DNA of 64,000 nt from JAEUIT01 sp044220875 (GCA_044220875.1 JBGAQH010000001.1:806001-870000), one strand, 5' to 3'; shown: positions 1 to 8,199, counted from the stretch's first letter. Made by a program: numbers and translations. Notes: generated by a model not told the origin, from the sequence alone.

Positions 1-352
1 CGTCCACCAAGTGACGGCTTTGTTTCCGGGGTTTCGACCGCGCCGACGTTGACTCGGGGCGGTGGCTCACCTTGACTTCCCCTCGGAAGCGGGGCCGATA
101 GCCTCCATCGAGCGGGACTTTTCGGGTGTCCAATAAAGGGATTCAACTCCCGAGCCCGAACGACCGATAGCGAGAGGACCCACGAGCGAGCGCGTCAGGA
201 CTGGCGTCCCGACGACCGCGCGTCTCGTCGGACCGTCTCATCGAAACCGTCGTCGGACGCGGCAGCGTCGCGACTTCGTCACGCCCGCTTCAGCACAACG
301 CCCAACCCAGGGCCAGCCTTACGGGGTCGAAAGCCCACCGGGGTCGAACGCC
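1..352. other. upstream region with no recognised gene
   Basis: I see no convincing coding sequence, RNA gene or clear promoter in this stretch. It is GC-rich with several short CG-rich imperfect repeats and ends at the recombinase start codon. The only open frame reaching into it is a minus-strand shadow of the recombinase gene. It could hold the promoter of the downstream gene, but no good -35/-10 pair stands out. Confidence 0.4.
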
Positions 353-1339
353 ATGCATGAGAACCTTCCGATCGTCACGCAGTTCCTCTCGTACCTGATC
401 GACGAGCGGCACTTCAGTCCCTACACCTCGCGGTGCTACGGCCTCGACCTTCGCCAGTACAGCGACTATCTCGCCGAGCACTTCGGCGTGAAGCATGACG
501 AGACGCTCGAGCGCACCGCCTGCGAGAAGAAGGACACGAAGTCGAACACGGTCACGAGCAAGATCCTGCTCGCCGATCTCGACACGATCCGCGGCTTCCT
601 CGCCAAGATGGGCGAGCAGAACTACTCCGCGGCGACGATGGCCCGGAAGATCGCGACGCTTCGCTCCTTCCACAAGTGGATGGAGAAGCGGACGCTCATC
701 TCGAACAACCCGATGCTCATGATCCGGACGCCCAAGCAGGCCAAGCGCCTGCCGAAGGCGATCACCGTCGACCAGGTCGAGCGGCTGCTCTCCGCTCCCG
801 ACGACGGCGACCTGCTCGGCGCCCGCGACCGGGCGATCCTCGAGACGCTCTATTCGACGGGCATCCGCGTGAGCGAGGTCGTCGGCATCAACCGCGCCGA
901 CGTCAACGACGCCGGCGAGTCGATCATCATCCGCGGCAAGGGCCGGCGCGAGCGCGTCGTCCCGCTCGGCAGCCACGCCCTCGGCGCGCTGCGGCACTAC
1001 GTGAAGATGCTCGACGGCGAGCTGGCGAAGGCCGGACTGGCCGCCGATCCCGACGCTCCGCTCTTCGTCAACAAGCACGGCACGCGACTCTCGAGCCGCT
1101 CGGTCCGCCGCAAGGTCTCGAAGTACCTGACCCAGGTCGGCCTCGACCCGGACATCTCGCCGCACACGATCCGCCACAGCTTCGCGACCCACCTCCTGGA
1201 CAACGGCGCCGACCTCCGCTCGGTGCAGGAACTCCTCGGACACCAATCGCTCTCGAGCACGCAGGTCTACACGCACCTCACCTCCCAGCGCATGCGGGAC
1301 GCGTACGACAAGTCGCACCCGCGAGCCGAAGCGAGCTGA
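353..1339 (+). CDS. xerD: XerC/XerD-family tyrosine recombinase
   Basis: A site-specific tyrosine recombinase of 328 residues, the usual size for XerC/XerD, which resolve chromosome dimers at dif. The N-terminal SAM-like core-binding domain (about residues 5-110, with TSRCYGLDLRQY) is followed by the catalytic domain. The catalytic set is visible: Arg in STGIRVSE, Lys in RGKGRRERVVP, HTIRH (H271, R274), LGHQSLSSTQVY with the His and the nucleophile Tyr306. The ATG at 353 gives a normal Xer N-terminus; no strong ribosome binding site precedes it. A dif-like site was not found nearby. XerC and XerD cannot be told apart from this alone, and it lacks any visible integron-integrase insertion. Confidence 0.9.
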   Translation: MHENLPIVTQFLSYLIDERHFSPYTSRCYGLDLRQYSDYLAEHFGVKHDETLERTACEKKDTKSNTVTSKILLADLDTIRGFLAKMGEQNYSAATMARKIATLRSFHKWMEKRTLISNNPMLMIRTPKQAKRLPKAITVDQVERLLSAPDDGDLLGARDRAILETLYSTGIRVSEVVGINRADVNDAGESIIIRGKGRRERVVPLGSHALGALRHYVKMLDGELAKAGLAADPDAPLFVNKHGTRLSSRSVRRKVSKYLTQVGLDPDISPHTIRHSFATHLLDNGADLRSVQELLGHQSLSSTQVYTHLTSQRMRDAYDKSHPRAEAS

Positions 1340-1360
1340 GCCAGCCGACGAACTTCCACA

Positions 1361-1390
1361 GCCCCGCGCCGATTCCGGCGCGGGGCTTTT
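1361..1390 (+). terminator. Rho-independent terminator after the recombinase gene
   Basis: A GC-rich hairpin (GCCCCGCGCC, short loop, GGCGCGGGGC) runs directly into TTTTGTTT, about 20 bp after the recombinase stop codon. This is a textbook intrinsic terminator. Confidence 0.85.
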
Positions 1391-1405
1391 GTTTGGGCAA
1401 TACGG

Positions 1406-1609
1406 ATTCACCACAGAGGACACAGAGAGCACAGAGGGGGCACAGAGCGGAACAGAAGAGGGAAGGGAAGACCGGTCGGACCGGAGACGAGGAACCGGAG
1501 TCCGTGCGTCCAGACAGCCGTGGGAGCTTCACCGGCGCATCGAGTCAGCCCCTTCGACGTCGACTTCTCTGTGCCCCCTCTGTGCCCTCTGTGTCCTCTG
1601 TGGTGAATC
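1406..1609. repeat. CACAGAG-rich inverted repeat element
   Basis: Two 42-bp arms (about 1406-1447 and 1567-1608) are inverted copies differing at one base. Each arm is itself built from spaced CACAGAG units beginning ATTCACCACAGAGG. About 119 bp separate them. Transcribed, the arms would form a very stable stem. Translated, this sequence gives cysteine-rich frames containing LCALCVLCGE, which I regard as spurious. I recall similar CACAGAG repeats from planctomycete and verrucomicrobial genomes; their function is unknown to me. The element fills most of the gap between the recombinase terminator and the methyltransferase gene. Confidence 0.8.
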
Positions 1610-1642
1610 TCCCTCTCTGTTGAACCAGGCCCGCGCTCGCCG

Positions 1643-2422
1643 ATGACATCGCTGATGTTTGACGCCTTTGATGCCACTCGGCCCACGGTGCGGATTGCCG
1701 TCGGCGATTGCCTGGAGCTCATGCGGGCCGAGCCGGACGGCAGCGTCGATCTCGTCTACCTCGACCCGCCCTTCAACACCGGGCGCACGCACAAGGGGAC
1801 GAGCGGCGAGTTCGGCGACCGATTCGAGTCGATCGAGGCCTACCTCGAGTTCCTCGGCCCGCGGCTCGGCGAGTGCCATCGCCTGCTGCGGCCGACCGGC
1901 TCGATCCTTCTGCACTGCGACTGGCGGACGAGCCATCGCGTCCGCTGCATGCTGGACGCGATCTTCGGCGCCGACCAGTTCGTGAATCACCTCATCTGGA
2001 GCTACGGACTCGGCGGCTCGAGCCCGCGGACCTTCGCCCGCAAGCACGACGACATCCTCTTCTACGGGAAGACCGAGGACTACCACTTCGAGGCCCCGCG
2101 AGTGCCGGCCACGAGCCAGCGGATGCGCGGGATGACGAAGAAGGCGACCGACGTCCTCGACATCCCCTCGCTCAACAACCTCGCCCACGAGCGCGTCGGC
2201 TACCCGACGCAGAAGCCGCTGGCCCTTCTCTCGATGCTCGTCCAGGCCTGCTCGCCCGAGGGCGGCACGGTGCTCGACCCGTTCTGCGGCAGCGGCACCA
2301 CGCTGGTCGCGGCGGTCGAAAGCGGCCGCGGGGCGATCGGATTCGACGTGAGCCCGCGGGCCGTGGCGGTGACGCGGCGGAGACTCGAACGACGCCCGAA
2401 GGAACTCGCCGCCGCGGGCTGA
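1643..2422 (+). CDS. Orphan site-specific DNA methyltransferase (beta class)
   Basis: Transfers a methyl group from AdoMet to an exocyclic amine in DNA (N6-adenine or N4-cytosine). Motif IV, LDPPFNTG, lies near residue 33 and motif I, LDPFCGSGTTL, near residue 210; this IV-before-I order defines the beta class. PTQKP just before motif I is also typical. At 259 residues it is compact, with a target-recognition region around residues 90-190. No restriction endonuclease or specificity subunit is adjacent, so it looks like a solitary enzyme, perhaps a regulatory methylase of the CcrM kind. A second ATG four codons in is an alternative start. The recognition sequence cannot be read from the protein. 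Confidence 0.88.
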   Translation: MTSLMFDAFDATRPTVRIAVGDCLELMRAEPDGSVDLVYLDPPFNTGRTHKGTSGEFGDRFESIEAYLEFLGPRLGECHRLLRPTGSILLHCDWRTSHRVRCMLDAIFGADQFVNHLIWSYGLGGSSPRTFARKHDDILFYGKTEDYHFEAPRVPATSQRMRGMTKKATDVLDIPSLNNLAHERVGYPTQKPLALLSMLVQACSPEGGTVLDPFCGSGTTLVAAVESGRGAIGFDVSPRAVAVTRRRLERRPKELAAAG

Positions 2423-2432
2423 CGAGCCTCAC

Positions 2433-3521
2433 TCACCCGGCCAACTCGCGCAGCCGCTCGACGCACGGCATCAGCTCGTCGTGGTCCTTCGCCACGACGG
2501 TGACATGGCCGAGCTTGCGGCCGGGCTTCGGCTCCTTGCCGTAGAGATGCACGCGCGATCCCGGCACGGCTAACAGTTCGTGCACGTCCGGGACGGTGCC
2601 GATCAGGTTCACCATCGCCGACGCCCCGCGGACGTCGCCGCACCCGAGCGGCAGGCCGGCGACGGCGCGCACGTGGTTCTCGAACTGGCTCGTGACGGCC
2701 CCTTCGATCGTCCAGTGTCCCGAGTTGTGGACGCGCGGCGCCATCTCGTTGGCGATGAGGCCATCGCGGGTGACGAAGAACTCGACCGCCATCGTGCCGA
2801 CATGGTCGAGGGCCTCGGCGATCGCCCGCACGTGGGCCTCCGCCGCGTGACGCAGCTCAATGCTTGCATCGGGATCGGGGGCGACCGACACGCGGAGAAT
2901 CCCGTCGCGATGTTCGTTGCGGGTCAGCGGATGGGCCTCGAAGGTCCCGCACCGTCCGCGGGTCGCGACGACCGAGACCTCGCGCTCGAAGGGCACGAAG
3001 GCCTCGTAGATGCAGGGCACACGGCCGAGCGAATCCCACGCCGACGCCGCGGCGCTCTCGCTGCGGATCACCGCCTGGCCCTTGCCGTCATAGCCCAGGC
3101 GCCTGGTCTTGAGGACGCCGGGAATGCCGACGTCGGCGAGGGCCTCGGCCAGCTCGGCCTCGCTCGCGACCGATCGGTACGCCTGCACGGGCACGCCGCA
3201 GCGGCGGAAGAAGTCCTTCTCGGCGATGCGGTCCTGGGCGACGGCGAGCGACCTCGACGACGGCGCGAGCCGCGTGTGGCGCTCGAGGAACTGGGCGGCC
3301 GAGGCCGGGACGTTCTCGAATTCGTAGGTCGCGTGGGCGGCGCCGGCGATGAGCCGCTCGAGGGCCGCCTCGTCGTCGTAGGCGCCGCAGATCATCTCGC
3401 CCACGGCCGACGCGGGACACTCCTCCGCCGGATCGAGAAACCGAAAGTGCATCCCGAGCGGAATGCCCGCGAGAGCGATCATGCGCCCGAGTTGTCCGCC
3501 GCCGACGACGCCGATGAGCAT
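2433..3521 (-). CDS. purK: N5-carboxyaminoimidazole ribonucleotide synthase
   Basis: PurK converts AIR, bicarbonate and ATP to N5-CAIR in purine biosynthesis; it is an ATP-grasp enzyme. The protein begins MLIGVVGGGQLGRMIA, the typical glycine-rich N-terminus, and continues with VLKTRRLGYDGKGQ, EAFVPFEREVSVV and ANEMAPRVHNSGHW, all standard PurK blocks. 362 residues is a normal length. The frame is open 24 codons further upstream, but this start matches the family and has GAGG about 6 nt upstream. It lies 31 bp downstream of purE on the same strand, forming the usual purE-purK pair, and converges with the methyltransferase gene with only 10 bp between stops. Confidence 0.95.
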   Translation of the reverse strand: MLIGVVGGGQLGRMIALAGIPLGMHFRFLDPAEECPASAVGEMICGAYDDEAALERLIAGAAHATYEFENVPASAAQFLERHTRLAPSSRSLAVAQDRIAEKDFFRRCGVPVQAYRSVASEAELAEALADVGIPGVLKTRRLGYDGKGQAVIRSESAAASAWDSLGRVPCIYEAFVPFEREVSVVATRGRCGTFEAHPLTRNEHRDGILRVSVAPDPDASIELRHAAEAHVRAIAEALDHVGTMAVEFFVTRDGLIANEMAPRVHNSGHWTIEGAVTSQFENHVRAVAGLPLGCGDVRGASAMVNLIGTVPDVHELLAVPGSRVHLYGKEPKPGRKLGHVTVVAKDHDELMPCVERLRELAG

Positions 3522-3552
3522 GGCCGCCTCAAGACTTTCAGAATCGCAACGT

Positions 3553-4086
3553 TCAGCCGTTGCTGGGGGTCGAGCCGGGAACCGGATTGGCAAGCACCTG
3601 TTCCGTCTGACCGCGCCGGAAGAGTTCGTAGGCCTTGGCGATCGCCGGGTGCGTCGGAGCGAGCATTGCCGCGGCGAAGAGCGCCGCGTTGATCGCCCCG
3701 GCCTTGCCGATGGCGAAGGTCGCGGTGGGCACGCCGCCGGGCATCTGCACGATCGAGAGGAGGCTGTCGACGCCGTGCAGCGCCTTGCTCTCGACGGGGA
3801 CGCCCAGGACGGGCAGGGTGGTCTTCGCCGCGCACATGCCGGGAAGGTGCGCCGCGCCGCCGGCGCCGGCGATGATCGCGCGGAGCCCGCGGCCGGCGGC
3901 AGTCGATGCGTATTCGAAGAGGAGGTCGGGGGTCCGGTGGGCGCTCACCACGCGGCACTCATGCGGGACGCCGAGCTGGGCGAGCGTCTCGGAAGCGTGT
4001 CGCATCGTCTCCCAGTCGCTCTGAGAGCCCATAATCACGCCAATGACGGGCGAGGCGGACGCGGTGGCGGGGACGAGGGCGGTCAT
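3553..4086 (-). CDS. purE: N5-carboxyaminoimidazole ribonucleotide mutase
   Basis: PurE rearranges N5-CAIR, the product of PurK, to CAIR. Class I PurE features are clear: VIGVIMGSQSDWETM near the N-terminus, VVSAHRTPD, IIAGAGGAAHLPGM, and PGGVPTATFAIGKAGA. The chosen start gives 177 residues. The frame stays open upstream, but the extension is translated from a 12-bp tandem repeat (TPxV units) and is unlike PurE. No purine-rich ribosome binding site precedes this ATG because the repeat occupies that position on the coding strand, so a longer N-terminus or leaderless initiation cannot be excluded. It is first in a two-gene operon with purK. Confidence 0.93.
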   Translation of the reverse strand: MTALVPATASASPVIGVIMGSQSDWETMRHASETLAQLGVPHECRVVSAHRTPDLLFEYASTAAGRGLRAIIAGAGGAAHLPGMCAAKTTLPVLGVPVESKALHGVDSLLSIVQMPGGVPTATFAIGKAGAINAALFAAAMLAPTHPAIAKAYELFRRGQTEQVLANPVPGSTPSNG

Positions 4087-4089
4087 GAG

Positions 4090-4149
4090 GTGAGGGGTGA
4101 CGAGAGGGGTGACGAGAGGGTTGACGCGAGGGGTGACGTGAGGGGTAAC
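4090..4149. repeat. 12-bp tandem repeat abutting the purE start
   Basis: Five units of a 12-mer with consensus GAGAGGGGTGAC (plus strand), starting 4 bp from the purE start codon; a sixth, degraded unit follows to 4161. The period is a multiple of three, so copy-number change would not shift any frame. It sits where the purE ribosome binding site or leader should be. Confidence 0.85.
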
Positions 4150-4377
4150 GAGAGAGGCTGCCGTGAGCCGTCGGGCTGCGGGTGGCGTACGGGGCAACCT
4201 CGCGCGGTCGCTCGCCCGTCGGGAGGCATCCGCGTCGGCGGCCGACGCCCACATGGGCATGGTAGCGAACGCCTTCCGCTACGATGTTCCTCCTTCGCCT
4301 TGCGTTGGGACCGGGTTCAGCCGATCCCCGTTCGTTGCCTGCGCGAGAGCCACTCGACAGTTGTTTCGGAGCGACCC

Positions 4378-5229
4378 ATGCCTTCCATCGTGATCAACGG
4401 CGAGACCGTTTACCTCCGCGAAACCTCAATGCGCGACTTCCAGCGCTTCGCCGAGATCACCTTCCAGCGCCTTCGGCCCGAAGCGTCGATCCGCCAGTCG
4501 GTTGGCTCGGTCCTGATGGATGCGCTCGTCCAGGGGCAGACGCTTGAGGACAACGTCGTCCAGACCGTCCTCTGGGCGATGTTCGACCTTGGCGTCACGC
4601 GGCTGGAGTACAACGTCGAGGCCAAGTCCATGAACCTCACCGAGGTGAAGGACACCGAGGCGAGCCGCGGCGGCGAGGGAGCGATGGCCGTCGCTGCGTG
4701 CGAGACCGGTCGGGCCTATGTCGCCGCGCTGGCCAACGTCCAGCAGCGGACGGTCTTCATCAACGGCCAGCCGGTGCGGGTCTTCCCGCAGCCGCGCGAG
4801 GTCCTGAGCAAGGTCTCGCAGGCGATCACCGCGAACCGACTCGTGAACGAAGACCTCGTCTTCACCGCCTGCCGCGCCGTCGGCGCGATGGTCAAGCAGG
4901 GCAAGACCCCGCAGGATCCCGAGTTCCTCGCGGCGGTCGAGATCGCATCGAGCTTCGGCGTCTCGGACATGCTCGTCGACATGGACAACCAGCGGCTGGG
5001 CCTGCGGGCCTTCGTCGAGGCCAATGCGATGGCGTCGGCGCTCCTGCAGGGGGCATCCCCGAAGCAGGTCCAGCAGGTCCGCGAGCGCGTACACACCTTC
5101 AAGGCGAAGCTCGCCGAGGGGGCCGCGAACGCCGCGAAGAGCGCAGCGACGACGGGCCGGGCGGAACCGCAGCGCATGGTCATGCCGCCGGTCATCGGCA
5201 GCCGCCGCAGCGTGCGTCGCAAGTCCTGA
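4378..5229 (+). CDS. hypothetical protein
   Basis: A 283-residue soluble protein that I do not recognise. The start ATG at 4378 has GGAG about 6 nt upstream. The N-terminal part (MPSIVINGETVYLRE) and a central stretch (RTVFINGQPVRVF) share an INGxxVxxx pattern, hinting at two related segments. Most of the protein reads as mixed alpha/beta; the last 40 residues are alanine-rich then strongly basic (SRRSVRRKS), compatible with nucleic-acid or membrane-surface contact. No signal peptide or membrane segment. It stands alone between purE (divergent) and a minus-strand small membrane protein. A TACGAT hexamer at 4280 could be its -10 element, giving a leader of about 85 nt. Confidence 0.7.
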   Translation: MPSIVINGETVYLRETSMRDFQRFAEITFQRLRPEASIRQSVGSVLMDALVQGQTLEDNVVQTVLWAMFDLGVTRLEYNVEAKSMNLTEVKDTEASRGGEGAMAVAACETGRAYVAALANVQQRTVFINGQPVRVFPQPREVLSKVSQAITANRLVNEDLVFTACRAVGAMVKQGKTPQDPEFLAAVEIASSFGVSDMLVDMDNQRLGLRAFVEANAMASALLQGASPKQVQQVRERVHTFKAKLAEGAANAAKSAATTGRAEPQRMVMPPVIGSRRSVRRKS

Positions 5230-5254
5230 ACGGGCCGAACAGGCGGCGGGCTGA

Positions 5255-5491
5255 TCAGCGGAAGAGCTTGAGGAGCAGCACCACGGTGGTGACGCCGCAG
5301 GCGATCGCATTGGTCACCCACACCGTCGGCTCGCGCCACGCGCGGCCGACCGCGGTCCACAGCGCGCAGTTGATGATGAGGAGGATCGGGGCCTGCGGGA
5401 AGAGGTTCATCGCGGATGCGATCGTGCCGCACACGCCGAAGCCCATGCCCAGCCACTTCAGCACGATCACGAGCTCCGAGTCCTTCCGCAT
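5255..5491 (-). CDS. small two- or three-helix membrane protein
   Basis: A 78-residue protein beginning MRKDSELVIVLKWLG. Hydrophobic stretches at about residues 7-30, 34-48 and 58-76 suggest two or three membrane spans. A good AGGAGG lies about 10 nt upstream of the ATG, supporting this start although the open frame extends much further upstream. The pattern of a lysine-flanked first helix, an Asn-Phe-Pro turn and a WREP loop vaguely recalls small SemiSWEET/PQ-loop-like proteins, but I cannot assign a family. It is divergent from the desulfurase fusion gene, with 72 bp between starts. Confidence 0.65.
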   Translation of the reverse strand: MRKDSELVIVLKWLGMGFGVCGTIASAMNLFPQAPILLIINCALWTAVGRAWREPTVWVTNAIACGVTTVVLLLKLFR

Positions 5492-5551
5492 CGACGCTGC
5501 GCCTCCTGCGCGGAGCGGAAGATAGCAGGGCGTCCGCGGGGAGGCGCTCAG

Positions 5552-5557
5552 TACAAT
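5552..5557 (+). promoter_or_regulatory. TACAAT -10 element close to the desulfurase start
   Basis: TACAAT ends 6 nt before the GTG start. Transcription initiating about 7 nt downstream would begin at or next to the start codon, giving a leaderless message. There is no ribosome binding site in this interval and no clear -35. Confidence 0.45.
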
Positions 5558-5563
5558 CGCCGC

Positions 5564-7372
5564 GTGACCACCGCCAACACCACTTCGGTCCCGTCTTCGG
5601 CGCCCGCGGCGGGCGCCCGCAGCTTCGACGACCTCTGTCTCGAGGCCCGCTCCCGCATCCATGAGATCGCTCCGGCCCAGCTCCGGGCGGCGCTCGATGC
5701 GGGGGAGCGGGTCACGATCGTCGACGTCCGCGAGCCGGGCGAGTTTGCGGCAAAGCGGATTCCCGGGGCGGTGAACATCCCGCGTGGCTCGCTCGAGCGG
5801 GAGATCGGGAAGATCGCCGCGGCCGAGACGCGAATCGTCGTCTGCTGTCAGAGCGGGAAGCGGGGTTCCCTGGCGACCGACACGCTGACCCGCATGGGCT
5901 ACGCGAACGCGGTGAGCCTGGCCGGCGGCGTCGACGGCTGGTCGGCGGCGTCGATGTCCACGGACGCATCGCCGCGCGGCGAGGAGCAGACGAAGGTCAA
6001 TCACCAGGACTGGGCCTCGATCCGCGCCGACTTCGGCATCACCGGCCGCGTCGTGCGCACCGCGAGCGGCGTCGAGCGCCCGCTCGTCTATCTCGATCAC
6101 GCCGCGAGCACGCATCCGCCGTCGACGGTGGTGCGGGCCTACGGCCGCTTCCTCGAGCGCGAGTACGCCAACGTCCATCGCGCCACCTACGCCCTCGCCC
6201 GAGCCGCGACCGACCGATTCGACGCGGCGTTCCACACCTGCGCCGAGTTCGTGAAGGGCGACCTCCACGAGGGCTGCGTCGTCTTCACCGCCAACACCAC
6301 CCACGGCTGCGATCTCGTCGCCCACGCCGTCACCCACCGTCCGGGCAAGGTGATGGTCACCGACCTCGAGCACCACTCGAACGACCTGCCCTTCCGCAAG
6401 CGCGGCGACGTCGTGCGGGCCCGCATCACCGCCGAGGGCCGGCTCGACCTCGATCATGTCGAGGAGCTCTTCCGCACCGAGCGCATCAAGCTTCTCGCCG
6501 TGACCGGCGCGGCGAACGTCACCGGCTGGATCTCGCCGGTGCGGCAGCTCGCCCGGCTCGCCCACCGATACGGGGCGCTGATTTCCGTCGATGCCGCCCA
6601 ACTGGTCGCCCACGTGCCGATCGACGTGCGGGCCAACGATCCCGAGGAGTCGATCGACTTCCTCATCGCGGCCGGGCACAAGGCCTATGCCCCCTTCGGC
6701 ATCGGCTTCCTCTACGCGAAGCGGGCCCTGCTGGACGCCGCGCCCCCCTACATGCCGGGGGGCGGCACCGCGGCCACGGTGACCGAGGGCGCCGTCGACT
6801 TCCTCCGCAGTCCCGACCGCCATCAGGGGGGAACGCCCAACATCGCGGGGGCGATCGCCTTCGCCGAGATGCTCCGCTACCTCACCGCCGTCGACATGCG
6901 CCGCGTGCGCGAGCATGAGCTCGAGCTGATGCGCATCGCGTGGCCGGCGCTCAAGACCATGGGCGGCATCACGCTCTACGGTCCCGACGCGCTCGAGGAG
7001 CGGGTCGGCATCATCACCTTCAACGTCGACGGCGTGAACGACATGCTCACTGCCGCCGTGTTAGGCGAGGAGTTCGGCGTCGCCGTGCGCAACGGGCGCT
7101 TCTGCGCCCACATCCACGCCGCGAACCTGATGCGCAACCAGGGCGGCTTCACCCCCTCGGGCGACACGCCGCCGAGCGCGGCGCGGGCAAGCTTCGGCAT
7201 CTACAACGACCGGAGCGACGTCGAGCGACTGCTCGAGGCCGTCGCCGCGGTGCACGAACACAAGTGGAAGGGGACCTATCACCGTCGGGCCAGCGGCATG
7301 GTCGACGGCGAGCGCCAGTGGGGCGGACGCTGCGCCGACGCGTGGATGGAGGGCGACGAGCCGGCCGCCTGA
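5564..7372 (+). CDS. rhodanese - cysteine desulfurase (class V aminotransferase) fusion
   Basis: A 602-residue two-domain protein. Residues about 25-120 form a rhodanese domain (IVDVREPGEF, active-site loop CQSGKRGS). Residues about 150-585 form a class V PLP enzyme of the SufS/Csd type: LDHAAST, NVHRATYALARAA, LEHHSNDLPF, the PLP lysine in AAGHKAYAPFG, GGTPNIAG, and NGRFCAH, which supplies a cysteine where desulfurases carry their persulfide residue. A cysteine desulfurase would pass sulfur to the rhodanese cysteine in the same chain. The GTG start is preceded by TACAAT rather than a ribosome binding site. No Suf or Isc genes are adjacent, so the final sulfur acceptor is unknown. Aminotransferases of other function (selenocysteine lyase-like) remain possible. 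Confidence 0.85.
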   Translation: MTTANTTSVPSSAPAAGARSFDDLCLEARSRIHEIAPAQLRAALDAGERVTIVDVREPGEFAAKRIPGAVNIPRGSLEREIGKIAAAETRIVVCCQSGKRGSLATDTLTRMGYANAVSLAGGVDGWSAASMSTDASPRGEEQTKVNHQDWASIRADFGITGRVVRTASGVERPLVYLDHAASTHPPSTVVRAYGRFLEREYANVHRATYALARAATDRFDAAFHTCAEFVKGDLHEGCVVFTANTTHGCDLVAHAVTHRPGKVMVTDLEHHSNDLPFRKRGDVVRARITAEGRLDLDHVEELFRTERIKLLAVTGAANVTGWISPVRQLARLAHRYGALISVDAAQLVAHVPIDVRANDPEESIDFLIAAGHKAYAPFGIGFLYAKRALLDAAPPYMPGGGTAATVTEGAVDFLRSPDRHQGGTPNIAGAIAFAEMLRYLTAVDMRRVREHELELMRIAWPALKTMGGITLYGPDALEERVGIITFNVDGVNDMLTAAVLGEEFGVAVRNGRFCAHIHAANLMRNQGGFTPSGDTPPSAARASFGIYNDRSDVERLLEAVAAVHEHKWKGTYHRRASGMVDGERQWGGRCADAWMEGDEPAA

Positions 7373-7403
7373 CGCGGACCCGCGGCGCGAAGCATCGCGC
7401 AAA

Positions 7404-7440
7404 CACGCACGCCGTCCGCGGATCGCGAACGGCGTGCGTG
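7404..7440. terminator. inverted repeat between convergent genes
   Basis: A perfect 12-bp inverted repeat (CACGCACGCCGT / ACGGCGTGCGTG) with a 13-nt loop lies between the convergent desulfurase-fusion and lipoprotein genes. There is no T-tract, so it is a probable bidirectional terminator or mRNA end-stabiliser rather than a proven one. Confidence 0.5.
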
Positions 7441-7494
7441 CCCTGTGTCCGAAAGGCCCCGGTCTCTCGGGGCGAGTCTGACGTTGAAATCGAG

Positions 7495-7794
7495 TTACTT
7501 GCCGGCGGCCTGGGCCCGCTGGGTGGCAAAGAGCTTGGCCCGCTTCTCCTTCGGAAGGCTGGCGAACTGCCGTGCGTCGGCGACCGTCGCGCAGTAGACC
7601 GGCTCGACCCCATACATCGCGGAGGGGCTGTCCTCGGTCACCGGCTCGCCGGAGATGGGGCAGGTCATGGCGCCTCTCTTGGCGACGGCGCCGGAGCCTT
7701 GGGCGCCCCCGGTCTGGGCGGTCCCGCCGCCGGTGGTGGCGCAGGCCGCGAGCGGGAGGGCGAGCAGGAGGAAGGCGATGCCGGGTCGGTTCAT
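7495..7794 (-). CDS. lipoprotein with YHS-like metal-binding segment
   Basis: A 99-residue lipoprotein. The chosen ATG gives a clean signal peptide ending in the lipobox LPLAAC; the longer open frame adds an unrelated arginine-rich extension. After a Gly/Thr/Ala linker comes MTCPISGEPV, then VEPVYCATVADARQFASLP. The pattern CPxSGxPV...xYGxxPVYC...F is that of small YHS-type domains, which are thought to bind metal through cysteines. The protein should be anchored in an envelope membrane facing the periplasm. It is a single gene; no partner metal transporter is adjacent. Confidence 0.72.
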   Translation of the reverse strand: MNRPGIAFLLLALPLAACATTGGGTAQTGGAQGSGAVAKRGAMTCPISGEPVTEDSPSAMYGVEPVYCATVADARQFASLPKEKRAKLFATQRAQAAGK

Positions 7795-8199
7795 GTCGGG
7801 CTCTCGTGGGGTGCGTGCGAACGTGACGGCGGAGCATCGCGAACGGCGACGGGGACGCAAGGGCGAATCGCGCCGGGCGCACGAACGCCAGCGCGATCTT
7901 CGCGCGGCCTTAGCGCGGAGCGCTCGCGCAGCGTGAGGCGCCGGTATGGGCCGTTCGCGCTTTTGTGTTTGCTTTGCGCATAGGCCGGGCGTGCGTCGCG
8001 TTCACCGGCTTCGGAAACGCTGCAAAACAAGGCGAATCGAGCGGGTCGCACCGCACGCCGATTGTTCAGGCCCATGCGTGCGTCGCGTTTCGCTCGCGTG
8101 ATGGTCTCGCGCTGCCGCTTCACCTTTACCGTGCGTCCCTCGTTCCAGTCCTCCGCGCCGGGCACCGGCCGGACCCAATCCCATTCAGGAGATGCGTAC
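7795..8199. other. divergent intergenic region upstream of the porin
   Basis: About 400 bp between the lipoprotein and porin genes. A T-rich patch (CTTTTGTGTTTGCTTTG, about 7961-7977) is unusual for this GC-rich DNA and may mark a promoter. A 14-bp sequence GCGTGCGTCGCGTT occurs twice (near 7989 and 8076). No credible open frame. Confidence 0.4.

Noticed and set aside
290..1432. 380-codon minus-strand frame over the recombinase
   Set aside because: Antisense to an intact XerC/D gene with all catalytic residues.
1278..1722. Cys-rich frames across the inverted repeat (LCALCVLCGE)
   Set aside because: Generated by the CACAGAG repeat itself; not protein-coding.
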